Source: Stygiolobus azoricus (GTDB taxonomy: Archaea > Thermoproteota > Thermoprotei_A > Sulfolobales > Sulfolobaceae). From it: a DNA stretch of 64,000 nucleotides. How positions within the stretch are numbered: the stretch's first letter is position 1; every line of letters begins with the position of its first letter. The stretch spans positions 890,001-954,000 of the forward strand of contig NZ_CP045483.1 in assembly GCF_009729035.1 (NCBI RefSeq), in the 5' to 3' direction. Both the position numbers and the translations under genes were made by a program. Of the stretch, positions 1 through 10,548 are shown one piece after another. The notes under the pieces were generated by a model. The model saw only the letters and a program-made list of their open reading frames with translations, was not told where the DNA came from and ran no database searches.

Positions 1-1
1 T

Positions 2-814
2 GAGAAGTTATTATTGAGGTTGAGAGATAGAGCTGAAGGAATACTTATAGCCGGCTCACCAGGAATGGGTAAGACTACTTTCGCCCAAGCACTTGCGGAA
101 TTTTACATGAGGATGAATAAAGTAGTTAAAACAATAGAATCTCCGCGTGATATGCACTTACCTCCCGAGATAACACAGTATTCAAAGAACTATGCTGAAG
201 TAGGTGAGCTACACGACATATTATTGCTTAGTAGACCCGATTATACTGTTTATGATGAGATGAGAAATGATGAGGACTTTAAACTCTACATCGATTTAAG
301 ACTAGCAGGAATAGGGATGATAGGAGTTGTCCACGCCACTTCTCCAATCGACGCAATTCACAGGTTTATTAATAGAGTCGATATAGGTACAATTCCTAAT
401 ATTCTGGATACGATAGTTTTCATCCACTCGGGGAATGTAGCCAAGGTATATAGTCTGGACATGACTGTGAAAGTCCCGACTGGATTAAAGGAGGCTGACC
501 TAGCCAGACCCGTTGTAGAGGTAAAAGATTTACTTACGGATAGAGTTGAGTACGAAATTTACGTGTTCGGTGAACAGACCATGATAGTACCCGTGGCTAG
601 TATAACAGCAAAAGCCGGAAATTCTATACAAAGAAGATTAGAGAACTTAATTAGCAACATAATTCCCTCTGCCTCGGTCACCTATGAAAATGGGGAGTAC
701 GTTATAACAATACCGAAGGAAGGAATAGGACTGTTTAATAAACGTGTAGTTACTAAGTTAAAGAAATATGAAAAGAAATATGGTATAAAGACTAGGATTA
801 GATTCCCAGAATGA
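2..814 (+). CDS. PINc-domain ATPase with C-terminal KH domain (5' truncated by window)
   Basis: The frame is open from the first bases, so the start lies outside the window. Near the start of the visible part is a Walker A loop (GSPGMGKT). A stretch typical of PilT/VirB11-like ATPases follows, with a DYTVYDEMR Walker B-like segment and a GVVHATSP motif. The last 80 or so residues, basic and rich in I/V/G, fit the KH-like nucleic-acid-binding tail of the archaeal PIN-ATPase-KH family. The N-terminal PIN nuclease domain would be upstream and is inferred only. Its stop abuts the stop of hjc on the other strand with no spacer. The family is conserved in archaea and thought to act on RNA; its role is not established. 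Confidence 0.8.
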   Translation, partial: EKLLLRLRDRAEGILIAGSPGMGKTTFAQALAEFYMRMNKVVKTIESPRDMHLPPEITQYSKNYAEVGELHDILLLSRPDYTVYDEMRNDEDFKLYIDLRLAGIGMIGVVHATSPIDAIHRFINRVDIGTIPNILDTIVFIHSGNVAKVYSLDMTVKVPTGLKEADLARPVVEVKDLLTDRVEYEIYVFGEQTMIVPVASITAKAGNSIQRRLENLISNIIPSASVTYENGEYVITIPKEGIGLFNKRVVTKLKKYEKKYGIKTRIRFPE

Positions 815-1249
815 TTACATAAAGAAATCCAAGGTTTTGCTCAATTTGGCGTCTACATATCTCACCAAGTCGTCAAAAGTAAGACCTATACTTAGTGTCT
901 CCATATCAACAACGTAATTACCAATCTCTGTCTTTCTAAGGCTGTCGAATTTAACAAAACGTAGTTCTTTATCGATTTTAGCTCCGATGAACAATTCGCC
1001 TCCGCTCCTCCTTGCAAATTCCTTTATTCCTTCAGCTTGTTCCCGTTCAATGTAAATTCTACTTCCGTTTTTTCTACTCTTCATTTCAATGAGAATTATG
1101 ACACCGGATTTCATGGCTACTATATCAGGTACGTGGTCTTTTCTCTTAGCTCCGCTTGCAGGTGCTCTAATAACGGCAAAGCCCCTATCTCTAAGTTTGG
1201 AAACAATATACCTCTCTAAAGAAGTGCCCCTACTTTTATTTGAAGTCAC
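815..1249 (-). CDS. hjc: Holliday junction resolvase Hjc
   Basis: A 144-residue homodimeric endonuclease that cuts four-way DNA junctions in recombination. The catalytic residues known from the Sulfolobus solfataricus enzyme fall at the same positions: E12, D42, E55 and K57, the last two in the IEMKSRK segment. The APASG basic loop lies at about residues 29-33. Length matches the family. It is convergent with the PINc-ATPase gene, the two stops touching. The ilvC gene lies 19 bases upstream on the same strand, so read-through from the ilv operon is possible. Assignment is secure; Hje, the paralogous resolvase, is less similar. Confidence 0.95.
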   Translation of the reverse strand: MTSNKSRGTSLERYIVSKLRDRGFAVIRAPASGAKRKDHVPDIVAMKSGVIILIEMKSRKNGSRIYIEREQAEGIKEFARRSGGELFIGAKIDKELRFVKFDSLRKTEIGNYVVDMETLSIGLTFDDLVRYVDAKLSKTLDFFM

Positions 1250-1268
1250 AAAAGAATATAATAAAAAT

Positions 1269-2620
<1,352 letters not shown>

Positions 2621-2643
<23 letters not shown>

Positions 2644-4339
2644 GTAGGATCACCTGCTTTAGTCTTCCACCTGGAGGTAAAGTGGGTAAGGCTAATTCTT
2701 CTTTGTCTATGGGCACTCTTATTACTGCTGGCATATCTTCTCTAATGGCAGCTTTTATCGATTTCTCTATTTCTTCATAACTTGTAGCATTATAACCCAG
2801 TGCTCCGAAAGCCTCTGCTAACTTGACGAAGTCTGGTGATGGTCCATAGTCTACTCCTACTACTCGGCGGTTAAAGAACAAGTCTTGTACTTGTCTCACC
2901 AGCCCTAATGTTCTGTTATCAAATACTATAGATATTACTGGGATATGCTCGTCAACAGCCGTTGCTAAATTGGTTCCAGTCATTAAGAATGAGCCGTCTC
3001 CGTCAAGGTCTACTACCACTTTATCAGGTTTTGCCAGTTTTGCGCCCATTGCAGCAGGTAGTCCGAATCCCATCGTTCCCATTCCTGTTGAAGACAAAAA
3101 CGTTCTTGGCTCTAGTACTTCCCAAAACACTTCAGCCCACATTTGATGTTGCCCCACACCGGTCGTAACAATTGCATCCCTAGGTATTGCATTCCTTATG
3201 GTCTTTAGAACTTTCCAGGGTTTTAATTTATTCGGCTCATCGTGAAAGTAAAACTGGGCATAGTATTCTTTGTACTCTTTCAATCTCTTTAGCCACGCAC
3301 TATGATCATTCTTCATTCCTAACTCAATTACAGCTTTTGTCAGTTCCTTCAGTAAGATCTTAGCATCTCCCACTAGGTTTACGTCTACCTTTATAGCCCT
3401 CTCTCCATCTGAAGGGTCAATGTTTATCATAATGAACTTCTTCCTAGTTTCGATCATTTCATCGTATGACGTTATTGTCCTATCACTAAATCTGGCTCCC
3501 ACTACTAACATCGCATCCGATTCCAGCGCTGCCATTGACGCTTCAGCTCTTCCGTAATACCCCATAGGTCCAAAGTATAATGGGTGATCGTGAGGTATCG
3601 CTGATTTACCGGGGAATGTTGAGATTATTGGCATATGAAGTAGTTCTGCGAGTTCCAAAACTTCTTGTATGGCGTTAGACCAAACTACTCCAGTTCCAGC
3701 AAGTATTATGGGTCTTTCAGCGTTTATCAGGATCTCGGCAGCTTTCTTTAGCTTCTGTCTGTCTATTATTGTCGGGAACTCTTTGTAACCCCTTACAATA
3801 GGCTTCTCTGGCCACTTAACCTCGTCCATTTTCTCATAGAATATATCTCTTGGAATATCAACTACAACAGGGCCAGGTCTTCCTGTCGTGGCTATATAAA
3901 ACGCATTTTTAACCCATATAGGAATTTCTTCGATTTTCTTTACTTCCACCACGTATTTTGTAATGTGTTCAAATATACCCATTACATCAGCTTCTTGGAA
4001 TGCCATTTTTCCAATTGAGGATCTGGGTACTTGTCCGGTTATCGCTATTACTGGTGATGAGTCCCAATAGGCAGTTATTAAGCCAGTTACAAGGTTTGTA
4101 GTTCCGGGACCTGAGGTTGCCGTGCATACTCCGGGTACTCCGGAGGCTCTTGCGTAACCGTCGGCAGCGTGAGCGGCAGCTTGTTCGTGTCTCATTAGAA
4201 CGTGTCTAAGTTCTCCATTTTGTATGTCTTCGAGAAAGGCGTCATATATTTGCATGTTTGATAATCCTGGTATACCGAAGATTACCTTTACACCTTCTCT
4301 TTTTAGAGAATCGACTAGAATTCTAGCACCACTTGGCAT
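2621..4339 (-). CDS. ilvB: Acetolactate synthase large subunit
   Basis: A thiamine-diphosphate enzyme condensing two pyruvates, or pyruvate and 2-oxobutyrate, the first common step of branched-chain amino acid synthesis. The catalytic glutamate segment RHEQAAAHAADGYARASG lies near residue 50, and the ThDP/Mg motif GDGSF with its downstream N is in the C-terminal third (LDGDGSF ... FDNRTLG). About 572 residues, the family's usual length. I chose ATG 4339 over the in-frame GTG 4345 because GGGGTG lies 7 bases upstream of the ATG. It is the first gene of the ilv operon; a strong inverted repeat precedes it. Confidence 0.95.
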
Positions 4340-4393
4340 AATCACACACCCCTAATAGAAGTAGGTTGTATGATAGAATACTCAAATACATTC

Positions 4394-4433
4394 TTTCTCC
4401 TATTTTCTCTTTTGATCGAGAATTTAGGAGAAA
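4394..4433. promoter_or_regulatory. Inverted repeat upstream of ilvB
   Basis: TTTCTCCTA (4394-4402) and its exact complement TAGGAGAAA (4425-4433) enclose a second pairing TTCTC/GAGAA (4405-4409 with 4418-4422), giving a 14-bp interrupted hairpin. It lies 55 to 95 bases upstream of the ilvB start, between it and the end of the HAD gene. It could be an operator for an amino-acid-responsive regulator of the Lrp type or an RNA hairpin ending the upstream transcript. The sequence alone does not decide. Confidence 0.5.
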
Positions 4434-4504
4434 ATTTAGTCGATTTGGAGGGTACAGTCACCTATCATCTTTTTCACAAACAGAAGTGAATGAGTTTTAG
4501 ATTT

Positions 4505-5038
4505 TTAAATATTACTGTAATTCTTTTCACTTAACTTCTTCGAATTATAAATACTTTTTATTTTTTCTATGATTTGTTTGTGATTATTAATATCCCCCCA
4601 CATCTCTAAACAGTTTACATTACCTACATATAACCAAGTGTTTCCGAAATGAACTCTGCGATCATCAACAAACAAAATCTCCTCAGGTTTGATCTCAATT
4701 TTCTTCGACTGTCTAAGCAAGGAGATTATATGGCTTATGTAAATGAATTTGAAAGGATACTCTCTTGAGACTATCAGATCGAAATAGTTCTTCAGCTTAA
4801 GTGTTGACAACACAATTTCGGTCTTTTCAGGAATGTTCCACGTTGCTAATACGAGATAAAAACCCATGTCTTTGAGTTCTTGAAGAGTTTCTCTTACGCC
4901 AGGAAATAAAATTACCTTACTTCCACTTGAGTCCTCTAAGCTATTCTCGTTAACTAATTTTAGAGGGGGTTTAAGGTTGGATATATTAGGGTGATCCCAT
5001 AGGGTCTTGTCCGCGTCAAACACTACTACTTTTATCAT
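4505..5038 (-). CDS. HAD-superfamily phosphatase (MDP-1-like)
   Basis: A 177-residue haloacid-dehalogenase-fold protein. Motif I is [10 protein letters not shown] with D8 and D10 as the nucleophile and acid/base; motif III/IV is [10 protein letters not shown] at about residue 130. The small size, the WDHP after motif I and absence of a large cap match the magnesium-dependent phosphatase-1 group. Substrate unknown. The start overlaps the end of the GTPase gene by 23 bases, so the two are co-transcribed. The last 25 residues are lysine/asparagine rich and probably disordered. Confidence 0.75.
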   Translation of the reverse strand: MIKVVVFDADKTLWDHPNISNLKPPLKLVNENSLEDSSGSKVILFPGVRETLQELKDMGFYLVLATWNIPEKTEIVLSTLKLKNYFDLIVSREYPFKFIYISHIISLLRQSKKIEIKPEEILFVDDRRVHFGNTWLYVGNVNCLEMWGDINNHKQIIEKIKSIYNSKKLSEKNYSNI

Positions 5039-5822
5039 CTGTCTTTACATCTGGTGGATAAGTATAATAAATTATTTTGCCATCGTGATAATCTCTAATT
5101 AGTACCTTTGCTGCTTCGTCAATATTAGGTTCTTTTGTGGTCTTGTATATCCACCCGCGCTTTAGTGCTAGTTTGTTTAAGAAATCGTAATAGTCGGAAT
5201 AATCAAGTTTGTAAACGTTTTTAATCACATTAGGGTCAAATTGCTGTATTCTGTCAAAGAGAAGCTTCGCAGCTCTTACCGGGTCTTCTAGCTTGTCCAC
5301 GTTAATCCCCCTTATAATTCGCTCTAATTCATTCCCGTCTGGTGGAATAATTCCCGGTGTATCCCATATGTATAATCTTGAGTCAACTCGGAAGAGTTGA
5401 ACGGCTTTAGTATAACCATAGCTCATTGGAAACTTTGAGGTTGTTGCCGAGTGTCTCCCTTTTAGTGCGTTTATTATAGACGATTTACCCGTTTTAGGAT
5501 ATCCTACGAGTACAACTATTCCTTCTTGTTTTCCACCTAAAAGTTCCTTGATTTTATCCCTAAGGACTTTAGTACCTAAGTGACCGGTTGCGGATATGTA
5601 AACTGTTGGTATTTCATCCTTTCTTTCTATGTACTCTTTCCATTTCTGTAACACGTCTAACGGAATTAGGTCTCCTTTATTGATAACTATAAGAAGTTTT
5701 TTATCTTTTCTTCTAGATATATCTTCTATTTTCCTTGATCTAGTAAGGTCAGGTTCACGTGAGTCTACCACTTCAACTACTACGTCGGACTTATTAATGA
5801 GGGCAAGAACTTTCCTTATCAT
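5016..5822 (-). CDS. Circularly permuted GTPase, YlqF/YawG type
   Basis: The G motifs appear in permuted order: G4 NKGD (48-51), G5 SATG (77-80), G1 GYPKTGKS (107-114) and G3 DTPG (154-157). This order defines the permuted GTPases used in ribosomal subunit assembly. DSREP near residue 20 is also typical of the group. The 268-residue length is usual for the archaeal forms. A role in large-subunit maturation is inferred from the family. The gene starts 34 bases from a divergent plus-strand gene and is followed by an overlapping HAD phosphatase gene. Confidence 0.87.
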   Translation of the reverse strand: MIRKVLALINKSDVVVEVVDSREPDLTRSRKIEDISRRKDKKLLIVINKGDLIPLDVLQKWKEYIERKDEIPTVYISATGHLGTKVLRDKIKELLGGKQEGIVVLVGYPKTGKSSIINALKGRHSATTSKFPMSYGYTKAVQLFRVDSRLYIWDTPGIIPPDGNELERIIRGINVDKLEDPVRAAKLLFDRIQQFDPNVIKNVYKLDYSDYYDFLNKLALKRGWIYKTTKEPNIDEAAKVLIRDYHDGKIIYYTYPPDVKTDDKSSSV

Positions 5823-5856
5823 TCACTTTATTTTTGGTGGTTAAGGTATTAATAAT
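5823..5856. promoter_or_regulatory. Short divergent promoter between GTPase and beta-rich protein genes
   Basis: In the 34 bases between two divergent ATGs, CTTTATTTTT (about 5826-5835) lies some 27 bases before the plus-strand ATG. On the minus strand GGTATTAATA (about 5846-5855) lies some 28 bases before its ATG. Both spacings suit leaderless transcripts. The boxes are recognised by eye only. Confidence 0.45.
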
Positions 5857-6807
5857 ATGCCAATTGGAAATATGGTAACATTCGATAAGGGCTCCTTTGA
5901 TGGGACTATTGATTATGACTTCTTTACTACATCTACGAAACTTAGCACATCCCTAAAAGAATTTACATACGTTATAAATGTCGACAGTAAACCGGAGAAG
6001 GTTTATATAATCTTTAACATAGAGCGGGACAAAAACGTAGAGCCAAAGTGGAGACTCTGGTTAAACGATTTTTCATTAACTAAGGAGTTCAGACCTAACA
6101 TAGAAGTAGAGAACGGAAGTAGAAAAATTTCGTCGATAATCTATGACATTTCCCCTTTAGTTAAACTAGGTAGGAACGAATTTCTCATCACGTATAAAGG
6201 TATCCACGAGATTTCACTGGATAGTATAGGTCACGTTGTGTTCTACAGAGCGGAAAAGTTTGAAACTAAATATGATCTGATGGCTGGGATTCTGGTCTTG
6301 AAGCCTGGGGAGGAAATGAAGTTTAACTGTTATGGAGAATGCCACTTAATAGCTAAGAATGTGGGTAAGAATGCTAGATTATTTGTAGATAGTTACCTAA
6401 TAACGAGCGAAAACGAAGTTGAAGAGATTACTATGAGAAAACAAGGAGACATTTACGTTAGGTATATGTCCGAAAGTAACTCAAGATCCCTAGCTTATAT
6501 TTACAATTTTTACAGTATTAATTATAAGATCCCTAGCATAATCCTTAACGTCGATCCTAAAGTAGATAAAGATTCTCTAAATGTGATAATTACTAACTTA
6601 AGCGAGATAGAACTAGATAAAGTTATAGTGAACGTTCTCTTTAACGGGCTTTCTATTAGTTACAAAATGTTTAACGACGTAAAAATTTCAGACACGCTAG
6701 ATATTAAAGTAGGTTTACCTCTAAACAAGAAAGGTAATTTGGTAATAAGGGCAGTAGGTATAAAAAGTGGTTTTAGGAAGACATTTGACAAATCTTTAAC
6801 TATTTGA
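5857..6807 (+). CDS. Conserved hypothetical beta-rich protein
   Basis: A 316-residue protein I do not recognise. It has no N-terminal hydrophobic signal and no membrane segment. It is dominated by alternating hydrophobic stretches typical of beta strands; the N-terminal 140 residues (KVYIIFNIE, WRLWLNDF, GRNEFLITYKG) look like a jelly-roll or galactose-binding-type sandwich. The C-terminal part (from about residue 230) resembles an immunoglobulin-like repeat. It begins with a leaderless-type ATG and ends 19 bases before the convergent prenyltransferase gene. Codon use resembles its neighbours, so nothing suggests recent transfer. Function not assigned. Confidence 0.7.
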   Translation: MPIGNMVTFDKGSFDGTIDYDFFTTSTKLSTSLKEFTYVINVDSKPEKVYIIFNIERDKNVEPKWRLWLNDFSLTKEFRPNIEVENGSRKISSIIYDISPLVKLGRNEFLITYKGIHEISLDSIGHVVFYRAEKFETKYDLMAGILVLKPGEEMKFNCYGECHLIAKNVGKNARLFVDSYLITSENEVEEITMRKQGDIYVRYMSESNSRSLAYIYNFYSINYKIPSIILNVDPKVDKDSLNVIITNLSEIELDKVIVNVLFNGLSISYKMFNDVKISDTLDIKVGLPLNKKGNLVIRAVGIKSGFRKTFDKSLTI

Positions 6808-6826
6808 TTGAATATGGCACGTTAAA

Positions 6827-7669
6827 CTAGAGCCTAACAGGCAAACTTCCTAGTATAAAAGCTATTATTGTTCCTAATGCATACACTTTCATCACACTCC
6901 TAGCCTTGGAAGAGTTTTCTATAGTCTCTTTAAGGAGGACAACGTAAATTAATAGGAAATCTAAGATTAAAATCGAAATGAGATATATTATATTAAAGCC
7001 TAACCAATAGGGAAGAGGAGACGTTATTATTAACCCTACTAAAATTGCCTTAGAGACTTTCCAAGCTTTGCTTATCCCTAACCTTACAGCTAGAGTCCTC
7101 ACGTTATTAGCCTTATCTCCTTCATAATCCTCAATTCCTTTTATGAATTCTCTAGACAAAGTGAAGAAGAATATGTACAGAGTGGGGATCGAGACCAAAT
7201 AAAGCCAATTTCCAGTAAAGTATGCCAGACCCCCGTAGAAGGCTGATAAAGCTGATGTTAAAGCTACTATCAAGTTACCTATTAGCCCGCTTTTCTTCAA
7301 GGAAGCCGCATATTCGAATAATAAGATCACCGTAATCAAGGCTACTAATGCAGGAAAGATACCAAGAATAAGGGACAAAAGTATTCCCGATATTGATGTT
7401 GCATAGGCCAAGTTTTTCGCAGTTTGTAGGCTGACAATTCCTGAAGGTATAGGTCTGTAGGGTTTGTTTATACGATCTATTTCCACGTCATACACGTCGT
7501 TGATTACATAACCACCAGCAGCGACGAGAGCAACGACTAAAGAGGAAATTATCATCCGGACTGGGATTATATGCCATTCTGAAGCTACTAAATAGCCCAT
7601 TAGTGCTGACAATGCGGAACCTATAACGTTATGTATCCTCACTAATTGTAGATAAGGTTTTATTGACAT
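6827..7669 (-). CDS. Digeranylgeranylglyceryl phosphate synthase (UbiA family)
   Basis: An integral membrane prenyltransferase that adds the second geranylgeranyl chain to geranylgeranylglyceryl phosphate in archaeal lipid synthesis. The two aspartate-rich sites are NDVYDVEID (57-65) and DYEGD (about 181-185), with seven to nine hydrophobic helices between and after. The S. solfataricus orthologue (SSO0583) has this activity, and the neighbours here match that locus. The frame stays open to ATG 7756, but I place the start at ATG 7669, where the family begins (MSIKPYLQLVRIHN). The longer version would overlap the divergent gene at 7713. Confidence 0.88.
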   Translation of the reverse strand: MSIKPYLQLVRIHNVIGSALSALMGYLVASEWHIIPVRMIISSLVVALVAAGGYVINDVYDVEIDRINKPYRPIPSGIVSLQTAKNLAYATSISGILLSLILGIFPALVALITVILLFEYAASLKKSGLIGNLIVALTSALSAFYGGLAYFTGNWLYLVSIPTLYIFFFTLSREFIKGIEDYEGDKANNVRTLAVRLGISKAWKVSKAILVGLIITSPLPYWLGFNIIYLISILILDFLLIYVVLLKETIENSSKARSVMKVYALGTIIAFILGSLPVRL

Positions 7670-7712
7670 AATCGAATAAATTAGATTGAAAGGATTCTTA
7701 TAAGGTGAACTA

Positions 7713-7928
7713 ATGTCATCACAAGACGACATAAATATTGCAATAAAGTACTTCAAGAACGTAATTTCAGTAGGGGAAATATTAGCTGTCAGAGAGTTGA
7801 AGGCACTAGGGGTTAAAGAGCCCGAGGCTACGATAGCTAAATTAATTGAAATGGGGGTTATTGAGAAAGGCGAAGGTTGTTATAATCTAGTGAGAAATAG
7901 GAGTGAGACTCCTCCTGACAAAAAGTGA
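7713..7928 (+). CDS. Small winged-helix-like protein
   Basis: A 71-residue protein, unassigned. The pattern of three helices followed by a short strand ([40 protein letters not shown]) fits a minimal winged helix: a helix ending in a small hydrophobic turn, then a wing with G-E-G. GGTGA at 7704-7708 sits 4 bases before the ATG, so this is a ribosome-binding-site start. Its last 42 bases overlap the 3' end of the convergent FAD oxidoreductase gene. It may be a DNA-binding regulator of the neighbouring lipid genes, but that is only a guess from position. Confidence 0.6.
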   Translation: MSSQDDINIAIKYFKNVISVGEILAVRELKALGVKEPEATIAKLIEMGVIEKGEGCYNLVRNRSETPPDKK

Positions 7929-8828
7929 GTGTAAGTCGAACTCCTCGTTTGCATATAGGGTTTTTCCGTTAAAAACTGTAAAACCGAATTTCAAAGCCAA
8001 GCTCCAAACTTTCTCAGCCAGAGATAATATGTTCTGTTGCTTTCTGATCTCTTTCGATAACTTTTTGAATTTTTCTCTATGTTCTTTTTCATCCCCTTCG
8101 TATACTATCTTCTTTATTGAGGGTAAAATTTCGGATATAGAGAAGATACCACCTCCAGTGAATATTTTTATTAATCCCAATACGTCTCCAATACCTCTTC
8201 TAACATAGGTCGGTTTTGGTCTAGGTATACCCCCACCATGTTTTTCTATTATTTTCTTATTAATTTCTGGGATAAAATTTTCAGGATTTTTATAACCCAT
8301 CGCTCCTATCAGCGTTCCGTAAGGTAAGGGAACTATCCATGAAAAGCCTGCTTTATTTCTATCATCAAAGAAGACTTCAATTGCTTCCGAGTCTATGGGC
8401 TCTGTTAAATATTCGATAGCTTTCACCCATTTGGCATCGCCTTTCCACCCTGAGGCATTGATCACAAGTCCTTCTATCTTCTCTCCATTACAGATTACCG
8501 CAGACTCGTTAACGATTTTTGCATCACTTTTTAACCTTAAGCTAACGTTCTCCGACAAATACTTTTCTAAATTAACTCTGTTAAGTCTCACTACATTTGT
8601 TCTAATTTCAATTACCTTGTTCTTATAATGAAGAAGAATTGTCTTGAATTCTCTATCTAAAAACTCTTTAGACACATTTAATTTCTCAAATGTTGACCTA
8701 CTAATTATTCCAGTGCATTTCTTTCCTACTGAATACCTTCTGTCAAAAACAACTGGGCTTACGTCCTTTACATGATATGCGGTAAGTAACCCAGCTATTC
8801 CTCCTCCTACTATCAGAACTCGGATGAT
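7887..8828 (-). CDS. FAD-dependent oxidoreductase, geranylgeranyl reductase-like; no standard start codon
   Basis: About 313 residues. The N-terminal Rossmann motif [16 protein letters not shown] is encoded at roughly 8816-8769, followed by [13 protein letters not shown]. The first ATG/GTG/TTG in frame is GTG 8675, which would remove the whole FAD-binding motif. In-frame codons before the motif are ATC ATC CGA GTT CTG, preceded by a TAG at 8829-8831. TGAGGCTGAT (8840-8831) resembles the ribosome binding site. I therefore place initiation at ATC 8828 (or 8825). The rest ([23 protein letters not shown]) fits geranylgeranyl reductase-type flavoproteins acting on isoprenoid lipids, but is shorter than characterised ones. 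The start overlaps the end of speD. Confidence 0.7.
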   Translation of the reverse strand: MIRVLIVGGGIAGLLTAYHVKDVSPVVFDRRYSVGKKCTGIISRSTFEKLNVSKEFLDREFKTILLHYKNKVIEIRTNVVRLNRVNLEKYLSENVSLRLKSDAKIVNESAVICNGEKIEGLVINASGWKGDAKWVKAIEYLTEPIDSEAIEVFFDDRNKAGFSWIVPLPYGTLIGAMGYKNPENFIPEINKKIIEKHGGGIPRPKPTYVRRGIGDVLGLIKIFTGGGIFSISEILPSIKKIVYEGDEKEHREKFKKLSKEIRKQQNILSLAEKVWSLALKFGFTVFNGKTLYANEEFDLHSLFVRRSLTPISH

Positions 8829-9181
8829 CTATCAGCCTCATTCATAGTATATTTTTTTGCCTTTAATTGCTCTACTATATATTGGAAGGCTCTCTTAGGA
8901 TCTGTGTGTGCACCACATGAATACACGTCAACAGTAGCGAAGTTATATTCGGGCCACGTGTGTATTGTAACGTGACTTTCAAGTACAATCGCTACAACAC
9001 TAACACCATCACCTATCTTCCACGACTTTATGTCTAAAAGTGTCATATTCCCTATTGTTACAGCGTCTTTGACAATCTTCTCCAAAGCTTCCCTGTCTTT
9101 TAAGATATTAGGGTCACACTCGTATAATGATCCGTAAACTTGCTTTCCTATTACCTTAGGTGTGCTTATTACCCCCATCAT
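8813..9181 (-). CDS. speD: S-adenosylmethionine decarboxylase proenzyme
   Basis: A 122-residue class 1B proenzyme that self-cleaves between E68 and S69 to give the pyruvoyl group. S69, H74 and C89 have the same spacing (5 and 20) as the catalytic S63, H68 and C83 of the Thermotoga enzyme, within [12 protein letters not shown] and YSCGAH. It makes decarboxylated AdoMet for spermidine synthesis. Crenarchaea also have an arginine decarboxylase derived from this family; the lipid-gene neighbourhood matches the AdoMet-decarboxylase locus (SSO0585) rather than the arginine one. Two ATGs in tandem (9181, 9178) could start it. Confidence 0.87.
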   Translation of the reverse strand: MMGVISTPKVIGKQVYGSLYECDPNILKDREALEKIVKDAVTIGNMTLLDIKSWKIGDGVSVVAIVLESHVTIHTWPEYNFATVDVYSCGAHTDPKRAFQYIVEQLKAKKYTMNEADRSSEF

Positions 9182-9281
9182 ACCCTAACCCCCCATTTTT
9201 AAAGGGGTGTTCGCTTATTTTTAAATTTTTAACCCTATTTTTACCTTATAAGTAGGTCAAGTTTTTAATGAGAATTTCACA

Positions 9282-9299
9282 TATGATCAGCTGATCATA
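9282..9299. promoter_or_regulatory. Perfect 18-bp palindrome before the DUF211 gene
   Basis: TATGATCAG followed by CTGATCATA is a perfect 18-bp palindrome ending 2 bases before the TTG start at 9302. A TATA-like GTTTTTAATG lies at about 9261-9270, which places the expected transcription start inside the palindrome. This fits a repressor operator over the start site, or a hairpin at the mRNA 5' end. Confidence 0.6.
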
Positions 9300-9301
9300 A
9301 A

Positions 9302-9586
9302 TTGGCTATAAGAAGACTTGTCCTTGATGTTTTAAAGCCTATTAGGGGGACTTCGTTAGTAGACCTAGCCGAGAAGGTCGCTTCCTTAGAGGGGATAGAG
9401 GGGGTAAACATCAGCGTTACCGATATGGACGTGGAGACAATGGGATTGATGATAGTGATTGAAGGGACTAACATAAACTTTGAAGAAGTTAAGCAAACCC
9501 TTGAGAACCAAGGCTGTGCTATTCATAGTATTGACGAGGTGGTAAGCGGAACTAAAATGGTTGAAGGCAGAGTGAAAGAGAAATGA
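9302..9586 (+). CDS. DUF211 family protein
   Basis: A 94-residue archaeal protein of the DUF211 family, with an ACT/ferredoxin-like beta-alpha-beta fold expected from [11 protein letters not shown] and [22 protein letters not shown]. The start is TTG at 9302 with no obvious ribosome binding site, directly after an 18-bp palindrome. It overlaps the next gene by an ATGA junction, so it is co-translated with the tRNA thiolation-type protein. Function unknown; small-molecule sensing is an inference from the fold. Confidence 0.82.
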   Translation: MAIRRLVLDVLKPIRGTSLVDLAEKVASLEGIEGVNISVTDMDVETMGLMIVIEGTNINFEEVKQTLENQGCAIHSIDEVVSGTKMVEGRVKEK

Positions 9587-10548
9587 TATGCAATGTATGT
9601 AAAGCTAGAGAAGCAGAGGTATACCAACCACATAGTGGTAAGAGACTTTGTAGAAAGTGCTTCATTGAAGATGTGAGGGCGAGGGTGAAGGAGGAGAGTT
9701 TAAAGATAGGTCTAGATAAGGCAAACAAAATACTTCTTGCAGTGTCTGGAGGCAAAGACAGTTACGTATTAGCGGACACTTTGGTGTCGTTTATAGATCC
9801 TCAAAAGTTAATTGCTTACAACATAATTGAGGGGATTCATGGTTATAACAGAAGAGAGCAAATTGAGCAGTTAAGAAAATACCTTTCCTCTCTCGGAATT
9901 GAATTAATAGAAGACAGCTTCAAGCAGAGTGTAGGTTATACGTTAGATGAAATGATGAAATATTCCATCGGTAAGGGGTTAAACGTATCAGCTTGTACTT
10001 TTTGCGGAGGCTTTAGGAGGAAATTAATTAATAATGCAGGTAGAGCGGTTTCTGCTGATTACGTAGCTACCGGTCATAATCTGGATGACGAAGTTCAGGC
10101 TATAATAATTAATTTAATTAGGGGCGACTTGCTCAGGTTGATAAGGTTTGCAGACAAACCCATAAAATTGAGTTCGAAATTCGTCCTGAGGGTAAAACCG
10201 TTAAGGAAGGTCTATGAGTGGGAGACTACACTTTATGCTTATTATAGCGGTTACCAGTTCCAAGAACTAGAATGCCCTTACATATCTACAAGACCGACGT
10301 TGAGAGCCAAAGTGAGGGAGCTCCTTTACATGCTAGAGGATAAAAAACCTGGTACATTATTGACTATTCTTGAGGAGTTCGACAAACTAGCTGAGAAGGT
10401 TAGAAATCAGACACAGTTAAAAGAAGAGTTACCTACGTGTAAGATTTGTGGGGAGCCAACCAGCTACGGAAGGGAAATATGTAAGAACTGTGAACTCTTG
10501 ATATCCGCTGGTTTGTTAAATTATCACCAGAACTTGCCTATGTCGTAA
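9583..10548 (+). CDS. TtuA/Ncs6-type tRNA 2-thiolation protein
   Basis: A PP-loop ATPase of 321 residues. It has an N-terminal zinc site C3-x2-C6 with C-x2-C about 20 residues later (LCRKC), the ATP loop SGGKDS at about 55-60, and a second C-x2-C pair near the C terminus (CKICGEP, CKNCELL). The cysteines of SACTFCGG and LECPYIS correspond to the [4Fe-4S]-binding residues of TtuA-like enzymes, which thiolate U54 or U34 in tRNA. Whether this copy is TtuA or Ncs6 is not decidable here. Its 3' end overlaps the adenosyltransferase gene by 25 bases. Confidence 0.87.
   Translation: MICNVCKAREAEVYQPHSGKRLCRKCFIEDVRARVKEESLKIGLDKANKILLAVSGGKDSYVLADTLVSFIDPQKLIAYNIIEGIHGYNRREQIEQLRKYLSSLGIELIEDSFKQSVGYTLDEMMKYSIGKGLNVSACTFCGGFRRKLINNAGRAVSADYVATGHNLDDEVQAIIINLIRGDLLRLIRFADKPIKLSSKFVLRVKPLRKVYEWETTLYAYYSGYQFQELECPYISTRPTLRAKVRELLYMLEDKKPGTLLTILEEFDKLAEKVRNQTQLKEELPTCKICGEPTSYGREICKNCELLISAGLLNYHQNLPMS

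Noticed and set aside
7670-7756. N-terminal extension of the prenyltransferase to ATG 7756
   Set aside because: It would overlap the divergent gene at 7713 and its promoter. The conserved family sequence begins at ATG 7669.
8813-9181. speD read as crenarchaeal arginine decarboxylase
   Set aside because: The two paralogues share the catalytic residues, but the neighbouring lipid prenyltransferase and tRNA thiolase genes match the AdoMet decarboxylase locus of S. solfataricus.
9191-9207. CCCC...GGGG flanking the TTTTTAAA before speD
   Set aside because: Only four base pairs match exactly, and the centre is a TATA box; an operator is not supported.
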